NCBI GenBank assembly: GCA_015680685.1
Contig: MNCI01030582.1
Coordinates: forward strand, 262,326-326,325
Length of the DNA stretch: 64,000 nt
Direction: 5' to 3'
Source of the DNA: Gnetum montanum
Lineage: Eukaryota > Streptophyta > Gnetopsida > Gnetales > Gnetaceae
In this document: positions 12,884 through 24,001 of the stretch, piece after piece
Layout: every line of letters starts with the position of its first letter
How positions within the stretch are numbered: the stretch's first letter is position 1
Notes under the pieces: generated by a model
Databases searched by the model: none
Seen by the model: only the letters and a program-made list of their open reading frames with translations
Told to the model about the DNA's origin: nothing
Made by a program: the position numbers and the translations under genes

Positions 12884-13836
12884 TGTAGCAACAGAAAATG
12901 TTGGTGGTTGGAAACACCAAGAGGTCTTTGGGCACATAGCCTAATCCCGAATCCCCACGAGGGCCGTGCTTGAGAAAATGGATTCAGGGTGCCTTGAACG
13001 GTCTGGTCAATCAAACAGGGACTTAACCGTTGTACAATAACCCTTTTTGAAAATAATGATTTTAGATGGAACACTCGGTGGTAAAATAAAAAAGAAAATG
13101 TAATGTGCATAGTAGTAGAAATGTGCTAAGCACGTAATAGGATAGTAGACACGATTGAATGGTTGACAATGCCAAATAAATGCTGTAATCAGCCAAAAAG
13201 ATAGTTTGAATAGAAAGATGGACCACCCCAAAAAAGGGTAGAGGTATACAAAGTGTACAATAGGCACAGTAAGAGCAGAGTCACCACCTCGGTGGTATTA
13301 GGCTATGAAATCTGGTGCTCACTGTGATAAACTATGCCTCTTGGGTCGGTAGTCACAGTGTATCATGAGATGTAGTTGTGGCTCTCTATCGGTGTGGTGT
13401 GCTCTGGGTCTCGTTCGCCCATGGACCTAAGCACTAAGATGCCAAAATGCCAAATTCCTTGCTGGTCAAGAAAAAATGGAAGCCTCCTCCTCTTCTCGCT
13501 TTTTTTTCAAAAAAATAAGGGGTCGTAGAGGTATTTATAGGGCTAGGGTTAGCCCAAAATGCAGATAAGATTTCACGTGGTAATGCGGTGGGTAACAACA
13601 TGTAACAACACGTAACAACAAGTAACATAGCATAATAGTGCGTAACAGGGCGTAATAAGGTGCTATGCTACACAGTAGCAGGGTGCTACGCTATGTAGTA
13701 GCAAGGTGCCATACTACACTATGCTACGCAACGTAGCAAGGTGCTACGCTATGTGGCGTAGCAGCACGTAACAGTGTGTAACACTTAGTCATATTTGTAG
13801 TTGCAATGTCAAGACTCAAAATTTTGTGGTGTTTCA
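12884..13836 (-). repeat. 3' LTR of element F
   Basis: On the minus strand it runs from TGAAACACC (13836) to the TACA end at 12884, and matches 22368-23330 closely. The TATAAATA box lies at 13532-13539. U3 (13590-13790) is filled with GCTACGCTA/TAGCGTAGC palindromes and GTAACA repeats. The conserved U5 block is near 12920-13035. Confidence 0.92.
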
Positions 13837-13852
13837 ATGGCCCCTCTTTGTT
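13837..13852 (-). other. Polypurine tract of element F
   Basis: Read on the minus strand it is AACAAAGAGGGGCCAT, immediately before the LTR start TGAAACACC. The same tract precedes the 3' LTRs of A and D. Confidence 0.85.
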
Positions 13853-15590
13853 GACGTTTGGAGGAGTGGCCTGAAAGATGTCGACGAAGAATTACAAAAC
13901 ACCACAGCATATATGTCACCAACGTCATTTGTCAGCACAAAATTGAATATCATTTTATCATGCTCAAGAGTGTTATAGGAATAAGGTTATGTTAGGGGAG
14001 AAGGGGTATAGGTAATGCTAGGGAGATGGAATTTAAATGGTGGGAACAAAATGCAAATAGTGGATCATGATGTAAGATGCAAATTTAGCATGGCTGATGG
14101 TGACCATGGTATGAAGTAGCTTGCATCTTGAAACATTGACCTTTCATCAGAGTACTCATGGGAGGGTCAAAGTTGATCCAAGGATGGGCCAATTGTGAAG
14201 TTGCAGCGTTGTTGATTTTTTTTTGTGTGAGGTGAACCTTCTTTGGGTTTGGCTTACTGCTGAATGTTAACTTCAAGTTGGCCATCGAGAAGATGGGATT
14301 TGTTTTGACGCATCACATTGCATCTATAGGATAGATGTTTCTTCCCAAGAATGATTCATGTTACACCCGCTTAGGCCTTTACTATGTAATGGAGGCATTC
14401 CATAGGATGAACTATGTTACATCAACCATGGGTTCTATAGTTTATGTGAAGGGAATGCCATGTGTATCATAGTGCATATGCATCAGAGGAGTGTGAAATC
14501 ATGAGTATGCAGAGTATGAGAGGATATTGGGACGAAGAAATGGATGTGCATAGGCTGTAATAGGGATGAGGGGGATGTGTACTCTTGAGTGGTTTAACTA
14601 CTCCAGTCATTCACATCAAAGCAACATGATAAGTTGCTATTGCGATGGGATGCACCTTTACATGACTGCCTCCAAAGCTTCATCCTACAAACACAACTCA
14701 AAGAGGACAAGAAAATTGAAAAACCTGAAATGCAAGTGCAAATGCCAGATGTGAAGATGCTACAAGTGCAAAACTGTGAATACACCATGGGTGCAAAAAT
14801 GTGAAGATGCTACAAATGTGTAAAATGCTATGCCAGTCACAAGTGCTTAGAAAGCTAGTGAAAGTGTCAGGGCAATGATGCTGCAAGTGTCTTGAATGCC
14901 ACACTAATGGAAAGTGCTCCAAAAGAATCACTAGAATGGTAGAAGGCGATGATGTTGTGAGTACTACCAAGGCAATGACAAGTTTTTGGATCAGATCAGC
15001 TACATGCCAGTTTAAAGTCCCAGCAAATTGTGAACCTAGTTTAAGGTCCTGACAGACTGTGATGTGCTATTTTATAGTCCTAGTAGACTGTTGGATGCTA
15101 GTTTAATGTCGTAGTAGACAGTGGATGTTGTGCTAGTTTAACATCATGACCCAAGGATAAGCTATGCCAGTTTAAAGTCATAGCAGACTATCTGTGCCAG
15201 TTTATAGTCATAGCGGACTGGTGCTTACCTTGCTTGCATAAGGTGCGATGCTGCATGCGTAGTCATGCTGTGTGCCTACAAGATCTTGCAAAAATCAACT
15301 AGAAAGAAAACAACATCAAGCAACACCTATCGTAAACAAGGTTGAAATGTATGAATGAAAGGAAAGTAATGCAAAAAGTGATAGTGTTAGGTTGTTTCGG
15401 GCCGTAGGCTAGTTTAAGGCCTTTTAGGGCCACAGGTTTTTGTAATTTCATGTTTTATAGTTTTCAGATGTAATGTGTAAGCTAAGTGGATGGATGCATA
15501 AAAAAAGTAAAACAAATATATGAACAAAATGAAATGCTTGATCTATGTAAGTAGGAAAAATGTAAATGCATAGGCTAGTGCTATGTAAAT
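13853..15590 (-). other. 3' non-coding region of element F with motif arrays
   Basis: No coding sequence is supported. On the minus strand it carries an array of the TTAAACTAGCA motif (14985-15225) and a GGCC...GGCC type unit (15392-15440), just after the protease frame. The part 13853-15010 is clearly related to 62769-64000 (element H), including the repeated 'AAGTGCTCGAAAAG' style lines. It probably holds packaging or transcript-end signals, but that is inference. Confidence 0.7.
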
Positions 15591-16623
15591 GAAAGTCAAA
15601 AATGCATGGGAAGTGCAGGTAAAGGGTAGGTAAGAATTAAGCACATTTTGGCCAAGGGAAGGTCTTGGTCATGTAGTTGCTTGCTAACCAGGCATGGATT
15701 AGGGAGTGTGCAAGGCTTAGGATCCTCTGGGAGGCTGTTGGCTTCAATCACTTGTTCGGGTGTGTTAGCCTTAGGTGCTGCATTGATTGTTATAGGTGTA
15801 CCACCAAGAAACTCTTCTTCTAAGGCTTGTGCCATGTCTATGTTGTGGATAGTTGAAGAGAAAGTGTTATCACCATTGATGATAACTTGACCGCCTTTGT
15901 ATGGAAGGTGGATTTATTGGTGGATGGGAGAGGAGATGACCCTTAGTTGGGCTAGCCAAGGCTTTGCCTAGAATCATGTCGAAACTTGGAATCTCCTCTA
16001 TGATAGTGAAATCTGCACTAGTGGGGAATTACTCTCCTACCACAAAGGCTAATTTGATTGTACCCCTAACTGTGACACATGATTCGTTGAAGGATTTTAG
16101 ACATGTGGTTTTGGTTGGCCTGATTTCATCTGCCAAACCTAGTTTCTCAATGATGGAGTATAGGACTACATTTGCTATTGCACCATCATCAACATGCACT
16201 CTACCGATTGTGCACTGCCCAACATGAATGCTAATGGATAGTGGAGCTATAGTAACCTCCCCTCGTTCGAGGTTAACTTTGACTACATCATCATGAAAGG
16301 CTAAGGTTGTTGAACCCAATTCTTGTGGTGTAGGGGGCAACATTGTTGTACGGATGGATGCCTCATCTGTAGGAATGTTCTCCATAATAGGAATGGAGGC
16401 CAGCATTTGGGCCAAGACTTGGCTGTGAGTATATGAGGTCATGACCAGGTCGTATAAGCTCATTATTTTGTTCTTTTGTTTGAGCGTTTGTTTCACCTTA
16501 GTTAGTGTAGCTACAAAGTCCTTGTCATTTGTTGTTGTGTTGGCTTTAACTTCCTTCATGTGGCTTGAGAGATAGATCTCTTACAGAGGGGACTTGGGCT
16601 TGGTTTTCTTGGCCTGATTGGGG
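15590..16623 (-). pseudogene. Element F aspartic protease (C-terminal part of gag-pro)
   Basis: The minus-strand frame 16559-16029 has the MSLYDLVMTS lead helix seen in D, E and G, then the retropepsin core VHVDDGA with its catalytic Asp, and a hydrophobic KLGLADEI segment. The second half (to about 15600), with the ILG-R-x-WLA type flap and tail, is shifted and stopped. The enzyme would process gag and pol. The upstream part of the same polyprotein is displaced to 19668 by solo LTR I; sequence on both sides aligns with the unbroken gag-pro of element E. Confidence 0.8.
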
Positions 16624-17339
16624 GTAGGTCAAACACCATTAATTTCAGAATAACACTTTGAATGAAAATAGCTCAAGCCCTTTCAAAGCATTCCAAAAAA
16701 AAAAAAAAGAATTTTGCTAAGGTAGTAAGTTTACATCTAGCCTGCCCAGGGCAATTTTGTTCATCCTTAGCATGAACAAACTACAAAATCAAACTGGAAG
16801 AAGAAGAAGAAAGTAGAATCTTCGTGTTATTTGATTTCGATTTTTGGTGTCGATGCATGGCTAGGGTTTGACTACAAGTGTGCTTGCAGACATTGAACCC
16901 TTGGCTACTTTGGATTTATTTTAAATCATTCAGCTTTTCTGATTTTGCCGTTGAGCCAATCAGGACTGCTTGCGAGGCTCACTGCCTAATCGGACAACTT
17001 TGAGGAGGAGCAACTAGCTGCCAGTGGCCAAAGAGGTTAAGAGAGTTGTAGGCAGAAAGAAACAAACAAAGAAGAAACTCTGTTTATGCATGATTGCATG
17101 CTTTAATGGATGGCCATAGAAGCAATAGCAGCAATTTCAAGCATAGAATTCTTAGAGCCACAGAATTATCCCTAGAGCTAACACGATGCCGATGGAGTCA
17201 CTGGTTTCATGCGGTATTTGCAGGGAACGCCGACTGTAGCCCCGTTAATGAATAGAGCTCCTGCTCCAGTAGCTCCCCATTTCCCATCAGCCAAGGGAGC
17301 CATGAACCTGCCCCAAAATTTGGCCAAATTTACAATCTG

Positions 17340-17900
17340 TTGTTGCTTCCGTTGCCAAAAATAATGATGCTGCCTCCGCTGATGAATCCGCCCCTGGACC
17401 AGATTCCTGTGCAACAGCTGTGTCCCACCACGCCGTTGTTTTCTCTCTGCCGCACTATTGTTTCTATCTGCCGTGCTGCCGTTTTTGCTCCAGCTGCTCG
17501 TCACTGCCCTCTGTGCTCCCGTCGCACTGTCTATTGCTCGCCACACGATTTCCTGCACCGCTGCGTCACTGCTCCTGCTACCACTTCCGCATCGCTACTC
17601 TCGCTGCCGCTGCCACGCTGCTCCCGCTGCCATTGCCGTGTCGCCGTCTCCTACGCCTGCCACATCACTACTACTCCTGTACTGTCTGCCGTGTTGTTAT
17701 TTTCTATGCTGTTGTGCCTGCCGCCGCTGTTGTCTGCCTATCGCCGTTGTTCTCTGCCTATCGTCGCTGTTCTCTACCTTCGTCGTTCACTGCTCCCATT
17801 GCCTTTGCCTACATCGTTGTTTTTGCACTGCCTCTACCGCATTGTTGTCTTTGTTCTTGCCGCGTTGCCGCCTTCTGTGCTCCCACCGTCACTATAGGCA
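17340..17900. repeat. Low-complexity pyrimidine-rich tract in solo LTR I
   Basis: It is a C/T-rich, locally GC-rich region made of loose CTGCCGC, GTTGTT and CTATCG units, such as the repeat of CTGCCTATCG near 17745-17765. Long overlapping ORFs in it are compositional and not genes. Composition is unlike the AT-rich neighbouring LTR sequence, which suggests that it arrived with the UGT fragment. Confidence 0.6.
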
Positions 17901-17954
17901 CCACCAACAACATCTATCCCCAATGCAACGATTCACCGCACCACGAATTAGCCA

Positions 17955-18545
17955 CTACTCCTGCTTCCAAGTCAAGATGAAGACCAGTATATGGGAGGTC
18001 AGTGAGGATGAGCCATGGTTCCTCAAGGAAGCAAACACTGCATCCCTGAGATGGGCCACTCTGCATCGAATCTCACCGGCCCTGCTGCCATTGACAATTT
18101 TGGAATTACAATCGAGTATCCCAGATCTGTGAACAATCACGTCTTGCTGGTGCAGAGGAGTACCCAGACGTAGGCCAATGCCCCATGAATCAATAACGTA
18201 AGAACAGTTAATGAACTGATCCGTTGCAAATGGAAAGCACAGTAATGGCGTACCTCCTGCGATGCTCTCTAGTATAGAATTCCACCCGTAGCTCAGAAAA
18301 CATACTATGGATTCATGTGACAGCACAAATATTTGAGGAGCCCAGGCCACAAAACATCCCCTCGAATCCCTTTGGGATTTCTCTAGAAAACCGTCTGGAA
18401 ACAAGCCATTGTAGGGAGATGCACTTTTGTTTATTTGCTGGTTTTTATCAACAGGCCCACTATGCATATTCTTGAGTCGCTGCCAATGCTTTGTAGTATG
18501 GGTTGTTCCAGATCGTTGAAAGAGTTGAAAATGAGGAGTTTTTCC
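17955..18545 (-). pseudogene. UDP-glycosyltransferase fragment captured in an LTR
   Basis: The minus strand encodes the C-terminal third of a family-1 plant UGT, an enzyme that moves a sugar from a UDP-sugar to small molecules. Visible are a NSFNDLEQP stretch (18500-18540), a one-base shift near 18455, then WAPQ and VLSHES, a GWNS-x-LE block, a GGTPLLCFPF stretch and DQFIN: the PSPG sugar-donor box in order, followed by a GSS C-terminal helix. The HCG that normally precedes GWNS is reduced to YG, so the conserved His is lost. There is no N-terminal acceptor domain and no start. It lies antisense to the LTR and is non-functional. Confidence 0.85.
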
Positions 18546-19662
18546 TTGTGCTTTAGCCTGCTTTTGCTGCGTTGCTAGAACTAAAAGCAGAATTTCTTGT
18601 CCCAGTCACTACCAATAAGTCATGGAAGTCTACTTGATGACAGGAGTGGAATCAAGGGAAAGTACCTGGTAAGTTTTGTCTCTTTTGGAATTCCTGTTGA
18701 TCATAGAAGTGAAATTGTTTTAGATACAGCTAATTTGGACAGCCCATAGCTCATAAGAAGGTTCACAAAGAAAAAATAATAATATAATTTTTCAAGCAGA
18801 TCAGGGCTAGAGCCAACCTCCTAAGCTTTCTAAAGTTTTATCACTCAAGGGCTTGTTTTTCTAATTTATTTGTATTTTTATGGGCTGGAATGACCCACAA
18901 GTTGTAAAGTACATTGAACCTGGTCAAAGTATGTAATTGCCAACATACATCCAACTCATGTACAACTATCTAGCACAGATACATTGAACTTGGTCAAAGA
19001 AAAACCCTAGCCAAAACCCTAGCTCAACCCTATAAATACCCCATCAATTCACACAAATTGGGAGAAGGCAAAGAGAAGCAAAGCAAAAGTAGCAAGAGAG
19101 AAGGGAGAGGAAGAGGCAAAGATTGGAGAGATTGGAAATTCTGAAGGAGGACAGAACTTGCAATCCTTGGGCGCTCGACACATCTGATTTTTGAATTCCA
19201 AGTTCTTCTCACATTGTCGCATCATCGTGTCATATCTTTCTAGGGCTAGGCATTTGACTTGCCATTCACACTTGTGCAACTACGCTTTGACCGGTGCACA
19301 TTTTTTTTATAAACAATATAATATAGTTTCATTATTACCTCCCATTTACATTGTTTAGTTCTGTTTATGCTTTACAAATATAACTTTGTTTATGCTTTAT
19401 TCATAATTCAGTACGCTTTATTTACATTTCATATCGTTGTCTACATTCCGTTTACATCCTGTTTACAATAACCCCAGCGCTAGCTGTAGCTTACACTCGG
19501 GGAAGTCCTTGGTTGATTTGCGTGCAGACCATCCAAGGCACTGTACCTTTGTTCCCTTTTCCAGCTTGCCCTTAAGTGAAGACAGGGTCAGCTGTGCCTG
19601 CCCAACGATCTCTCGGTGTCTGTTTCCCTTCCAGCCTTACACCGACGATTTAGGTTAGTACT
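18546..19662 (+). promoter_or_regulatory. Promoter, R and U5 of solo LTR I
   Basis: From 18546 to about 18700 there may be further decayed UGT sequence on the minus strand. From 18880 the sequence is LTR: ACCCTATAAATACCCC at 19027-19042 (TATA box), a purine-rich leader (19060-19140), repeated GTTTAC/GTTTATG units (19330-19470) and the U5 block shared with other LTRs (19490-19640). Confidence 0.6.
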
Positions 19663-19667
19663 GTAGG

Positions 19668-22010
19668 GGCCCTAGTATTCAGTTGTGGTTTGCTAGTTGT
19701 GGCCTTTACTTTGGCCATGGGTGTTGCGAGGTGTTCATTTTTTCTCTTGCGTTGCCATTTAGTGGGCCTACCTAGGTTACTAGTGGAGTCAACCCTTGAA
19801 GGAGGAGGGATCGAGATGTTGCCCACTAGTGGGTTTCAGGTAGGTGAGGGGCCAACACATTGTGGCACCCTTATGATAAAGGGTGGCATATTTAGAGTTG
19901 TTGTGTGGTCAACTTGTTGTGGCACCTTGATAACAAAATTTTTCCTAGCGGTTGTTGTTGCATGATGCTAGTTTAACGTCTTAGCGGATGGTTGTTGTGG
20001 AACTTTGACCACAAAGGGTGCTGTGGGTGCTCAAGGTGGCACTTTGATAACCAAGGAAGGCCTCTTGCTAGAGGAGGTGGAGGTGGAGGGAATCCTTGCC
20101 TTGCTAAGAGGCACATGGATCACAAAAGGTTGTTACATAGGTTTAGACTTACCACCTATGTTAATGGAATTTATGACACAAGAGGCATCATCTATGTTGG
20201 ATTGACTCACCGTGTTGATCACTAGTTAGCCACGTTCTATCATTCTTTGCAGGTCATCCTGCAAAGCATAACAGTTGTCTATACTATGACCAACCAATTG
20301 CAGTATTGGTCTAGCTTGAAGTGTTGTGGAACTAGGGGCTTGTTTGGTACTGCTAAAGTGGGGTTCCTTAGTAGTTCATAGTACCTATCATGTTTTTGAC
20401 AAGTAATTACCGATACATGTTTGTGTTGGATTTGCCCAGCTTTCAAGAGTTGCTTTAGTTGTTCATAGGGTTACACTGGCAATGGTATATACTTTGAGTT
20501 TTCCTTGCACTAAAAGTTGGATCTTGGGGTAGCCCCTATCAATGTAGGTGAGTTGGTGCTAGAATTGGCAATCTTGATAGTTGGGGCTTTGGGTTGCTTA
20601 GCTATTGGGCCCTAGTTGGTTGCTTTTGTGCTTGTGGATACTGTTACCACTATTGTGTTTTTCTTGCAATCATGTTGGTTTTTGTAGGCCACATAGGCTA
20701 GATCATTTCTAGCTTACATTGCTTCCTCTATGTTTTTTGCTTGGGAAAAGTCTTGTCTAAGTGACTTTGGGGCCAGATAATACAGTTTGGACTTAATAAA
20801 GTCATTTACTACACCTTTAAAGATGACCAGTAGATGCTCTGCTACTAGGGGTTCATGCATTTCACTCAATGTAGCATTCCAACGTTGGAGGAATTTTGGC
20901 ATGGCCTTTAGAGGTCCTTGTTTAACTTGCATCAGCTAGTCAAGGGTTGCCTCAGGCTTTAGGTTATACCTGAAGCATGTCACGAAATTGGTTATGAGAT
21001 CCTCCAAAGAGGAGATTGAGGCCTTGGGTAGTACACGATACCAGTCCAAGGCCATGCTAGTGAGTGACATGGGGGACACGCGCATGATAGTGTGTGGCCA
21101 AGCTTAAAGGAGTAGGCATTTAGATCAAATGTGACCAAGTGTGCATTGGGGTTCCATTCACCATTGTACTTGGTAAATTGAGGTAGTTGGGCCCTAGTTG
21201 GGAGAGTTAGAGGTGGTATCATGGGACTTATGGGATCATCTTGGTAGAAGTTCACCACCTTAATCGTGTCAGAGGAGGTAGCCTTAAGTCAGTTGATCTC
21301 CTCTGTCAAGCTTTGTATCAGCTAGAATGCCTGATCCAAGCTTGGGGATGTGCCAATTTTTTGCATTGGTTGGGCTTGGCTTGGTTGCATAGCATAGGGT
21401 AGAATTTTTGATTGTGGAGTTTGCCAGTTTAATGTTGTAGTGGACGGGTGTTGCTAGTTTAACATCATAGCGAATGATTTCTGATGTAATGGCTGAGTGA
21501 TGGGTGCAGTGATTGGAGTGGGCCACACATGGATGGGTTGTATGGACACTGCAGACACCAATGAGACAGGTGGGATGTAGGATGCTAGAGTTATTTGGGG
21601 CTGGGAGGTGACCCCTTCATGAGCATAGTGTTGGGAAAATGCATTAGTTGATTGTGAGGAAGGTTGAATTGGCATGGTCACTATCTTAGAGGGGATGGAT
21701 GGACCAAACTGAGGAGGGGTTGTACTAGGAAGTGGTTGTTGGAAGACGGTGTGGAGGTGGCTCTCATGTTTGGAGCAGGCCTCGAACTTGTCTTCCTCCC
21801 TCTGTGAGACTTCCTCATAGGTTGTCCCTGCATCATGCTTGTTTGCATGGATGAGTTGGGACAACAACTGGTTGTAGGGCTCCGTGAGTGGGATTATGTC
21901 AAACAAGGAGGGGTTGTACTCCCGTCCATTCTGGTGGACTCATTCGTAGTCTTGTTTTGCCTCTAAATCGAGGTAATCCATTGGTAGTCTTGCTTGGATT
22001 TTGGCACAAA
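19668..22010 (-). pseudogene. Element F gag
   Basis: Minus-strand frames 21906-21454, 21258-20992 and 20932-20714 follow D's gag in order: a DIIPL N-terminal helix, a Pro/Gln-rich linker, FYQDDPISP and LPQFTKYNGE at the capsid start, then KQGPL with RWNATL and FKGVVNDFIKSKLYYL at the capsid end. A tail with PF-type KVP repeats follows (20200-19680). It would form particle capsids. Frames are broken by stops and shifts. Two TTAAACTGGC-type motif copies lie in the coding stretch near 21418-21480 and one near 19965-19990. Confidence 0.8.
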
Positions 22011-22342
22011 TAAAATTGTATTGTTTGTGACTTAATGTGGCATGCTTTGGCTATATTGTGGTATCAAATGTGTTAGACACCAACATGGAAGGTTGATCTG
22101 GATTCATATTCACAGATCAGATTGTGAGAGTTTCTATTTGCAAAAAATGGCTAACTTTGAAAACAACAAAAAAATGACCAAGTCTGTTAGTAGTAAGGAA
22201 ATGGCCAAGTATAGAAATACAGAAAATGGCTAAGTGCAATAATGTAGAGAAAAATGCAAAGTATTGAAATGTAGAAAAAAATGATAAGTATGAAAATGCA
22301 GAAAAAATGCTAAGTATGACAACTGCTAAAAACTTAGATCTA
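22011..22342 (-). other. 5' leader of element F
   Basis: This is the untranslated stretch between the primer site and gag on the minus strand. It has a run of near-repeats of the type CACTTAGCCATTTT/CATACTTAGCATTTT (22150-22330). The same kind of repeats appear in E's leader at 48905-49010. Confidence 0.6.
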
Positions 22343-22361
22343 CGCCCTCCTTCTAGCACCA
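22343..22361 (-). other. Primer binding site of element F
   Basis: On the minus strand TGGTGCTAGAAGGAGGGCG begins 6 nt inside the 5' LTR end. It matches the primer site of element D at 36398 except for one C/T difference. The starting TGG fits pairing with a tRNA CCA end; I do not assign the tRNA. Confidence 0.75.
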
Positions 22362-22367
22362 AAAAAC

Positions 22368-23330
22368 TGTAGTGACAGAAAATGTCGGTGGATGGAAACA
22401 CCGAGAGGTCTTCTAGTGCACAGCCTAACCCTGAATTTGCATGAGGGCCGTGCTAGAGAAAATGGATTCAGGGTGCCCTAAACGGTCTAGTTGATTAGAC
22501 AGGGACTTAACCAGTGTACAATAACCCTTTTTGCAAATAATGATTTTAGATGGAACACCCAGTGGTAAAATAAAAAATAAAATGTAATGTGCAAAGCAGT
22601 AGAAATATGCTAAGCACATAACAGGATAGTAGACACGATTGAATGATTGATAATGCCAAACAAATGATGTAATCAGCCAAAAAGAGTGTTTTAATAAAAA
22701 AGGTGCATCACCCTGAAAAAGGATACAAGTACACAAAGTGTACAATAGGCACAGTAAGAGCAGATTCCAGCCTCGGTGGTATCGGGCTATGAAATTTGGT
22801 GCTCACTGTGATAAACTGTGCCTCCTCGGTTGGTAGTCATAGTGTATCGTGAGATGTAGTTATGCCTCTCTATTGATGTGGTGTGCTCTAGGTCTCGTTT
22901 GCCCATGGAGCTAAGCGCTAAGATGCCAAAATGCCAAATGTGTTGCTGGTCAAGAAAAAATGGAAGCCTCCTCCTCTTCTCTTTTTTGTTTTCAAAAAAA
23001 AGGGGTCGTAGAGGTATTTATAGGGCTAGGGTTAGCCAAAAATGCTAATCAGGTGCCACATGGCAATTCGGTGGGTAACAACGTGTAACAACACGTAACA
23101 GTGAGTAACATAGCGTAATAGTGCATAACAAGGTGTAATAGCGCATAACAGGGTGCTACGCTATGCTAGCTACGTAGCATAGCAAGGTGCTACGCTACAC
23201 AGTAGCAAGGTGCTATGCTACATAGCGTAGCAAGGTGCTACACTATGTAGCGTAGTATCATGTAACAGCACATAACACTTATCCATATTTGTAGTTGCAA
23301 TGTCGAGACCCAAAATTTTGCGGTGTTTTA
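22368..23330 (-). repeat. 5' LTR of element F
   Basis: It pairs with 12884-13836 over its full length. The TATA box lies at 23015-23022 and the conserved U5 block at about 22400-22510. U3 palindromes (CTACGCTA...TAGCGTAG) are at 23090-23275. The minus-strand start reads TAAAACACC, a decayed TG. Confidence 0.92.
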
Positions 23331-23800
23331 AGAAGGATGTCCAAGAATAGAGCTCAAGAAGTAGGTAGCTACCACCTACACAAAATATGAAGCAAAATTT
23401 TTAGAGCCCAAGAAAACATTGCAGAAGCTAAAAGTCACAAATTCTGAACTAGAGGTGGTTAAGACTAGCTATCAAGGCAAGAGGGATGTTACAGCAAACT
23501 TGGCTCGACGGCTTATGGATTGTCAAGAATACAGGGATAAAGCCAGAGCCTATGAGGAGGAATGATAATTGTTTGTGGCCTAGTACATCAAAGCAAATAC
23601 GATGTTCTTGTAACTACAGTGCGCATGGGAGGTGCTGACTCCGTCAAACATTGGAGCATCAGCATGGATGGCACAAGATCCCTGAATGGAAGAGGAAAAG
23701 CTCTAGGCACTACTTTAGAGTCATAAAATTCCAAAACCTGGAGCATGGGACAAGCAAAAGCAACCCATGCAGGAGCCACCACCACTTGGAACCACATGAG
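23331..23800 (+). pseudogene. Element B second ORF, C-terminal part
   Basis: Coding-like sequence resumes directly after element F, from the AGAAG duplication. It is Lys/Glu/Arg-rich and helical (for example the stretch ending LARRLMDCQEYRDKARAYEE), then Pro/Gln-rich near 23740-23790. It continues the coiled coil interrupted at 12878. Stops are frequent. Confidence 0.5.
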
Positions 23801-24001
23801 CCAAATAAAGTTTACAATTTTGCAATCTTGTAATTTTGTAATTTTGTGTTGTGTCCCAATTTTGTTCTCTTAAGTTCTCCACTGCGGCATGAATAAATCC
23901 CTAGTTAGTTAATAATCCCATACCTATCCACTATGTAATCAATGGGGCTTGTCCTCATTTTTTTTAGCTTGAGGACGAGTTTTCATTTAGTCATGGAAGT
24001 A
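23801..24001 (+). other. 3' untranslated end of element B
   Basis: This is a T-rich non-coding stretch. AGCTTGAGGACGAG at about 23968-23981 resembles the AGCTTGAGGACAAG motif common just upstream of 3' LTRs in Athila-type elements. A clear polypurine tract is not visible; only GGAAG precedes the LTR. Confidence 0.5.

Larger units (their letters stand above)
16629..19662 (+). mobile_element. Element I: 3.0-kb solo LTR inserted in F
   Basis: It is flanked by a perfect GTAGG duplication (16624-16628 and 19663-19667). Removing it restores continuity with E's gag-pro near 51325-51340. The left end TCAAACACCATTAATTTC is one base from the TGAAACACCACTAATTTT start of A's LTR. A TATAAATA box lies at 19031-19038 and the conserved U5 block at 19490-19640. 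The right end GTACT is a decayed GTACA. No interior or second LTR is present, so it looks like a solo LTR left by recombination. Its U3 is unusually long because it contains foreign sequence (17100-18900). Confidence 0.82.
12884..23330 (-). mobile_element. Element F: gag-protease-only TAT-type element, minus strand (hosts I)
   Basis: F is bounded by LTRs at 12884-13836 (3' LTR) and 22368-23330 (5' LTR). A perfect 5-bp duplication AGAAG lies at 12879-12883 and 23331-23335. Its primer site (22343-22361) and polypurine tract (13837-13852) sit where a minus-strand element requires. The interior holds only gag and protease plus motif arrays. There is no RT, integrase or antisense ORF. It interrupts B's second ORF, whose reading continues on both sides. 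A solo LTR (I) is nested within it. Confidence 0.92.

Noticed and set aside
15000-15230. Possible CRISPR-like array (constant motif, variable spacers)
   Set aside because: Units are degenerate, unequally spaced, and part of eukaryotic retrotransposons; no cas genes occur. The likeness is only superficial.
17340-18132. Three long overlapping plus-strand ORFs (185-224 aa) rich in Cys, Leu and Arg
   Set aside because: They overlap in three frames over a low-complexity CT/GC tract and have no domain. One runs antisense through the UGT fragment. They are compositional.
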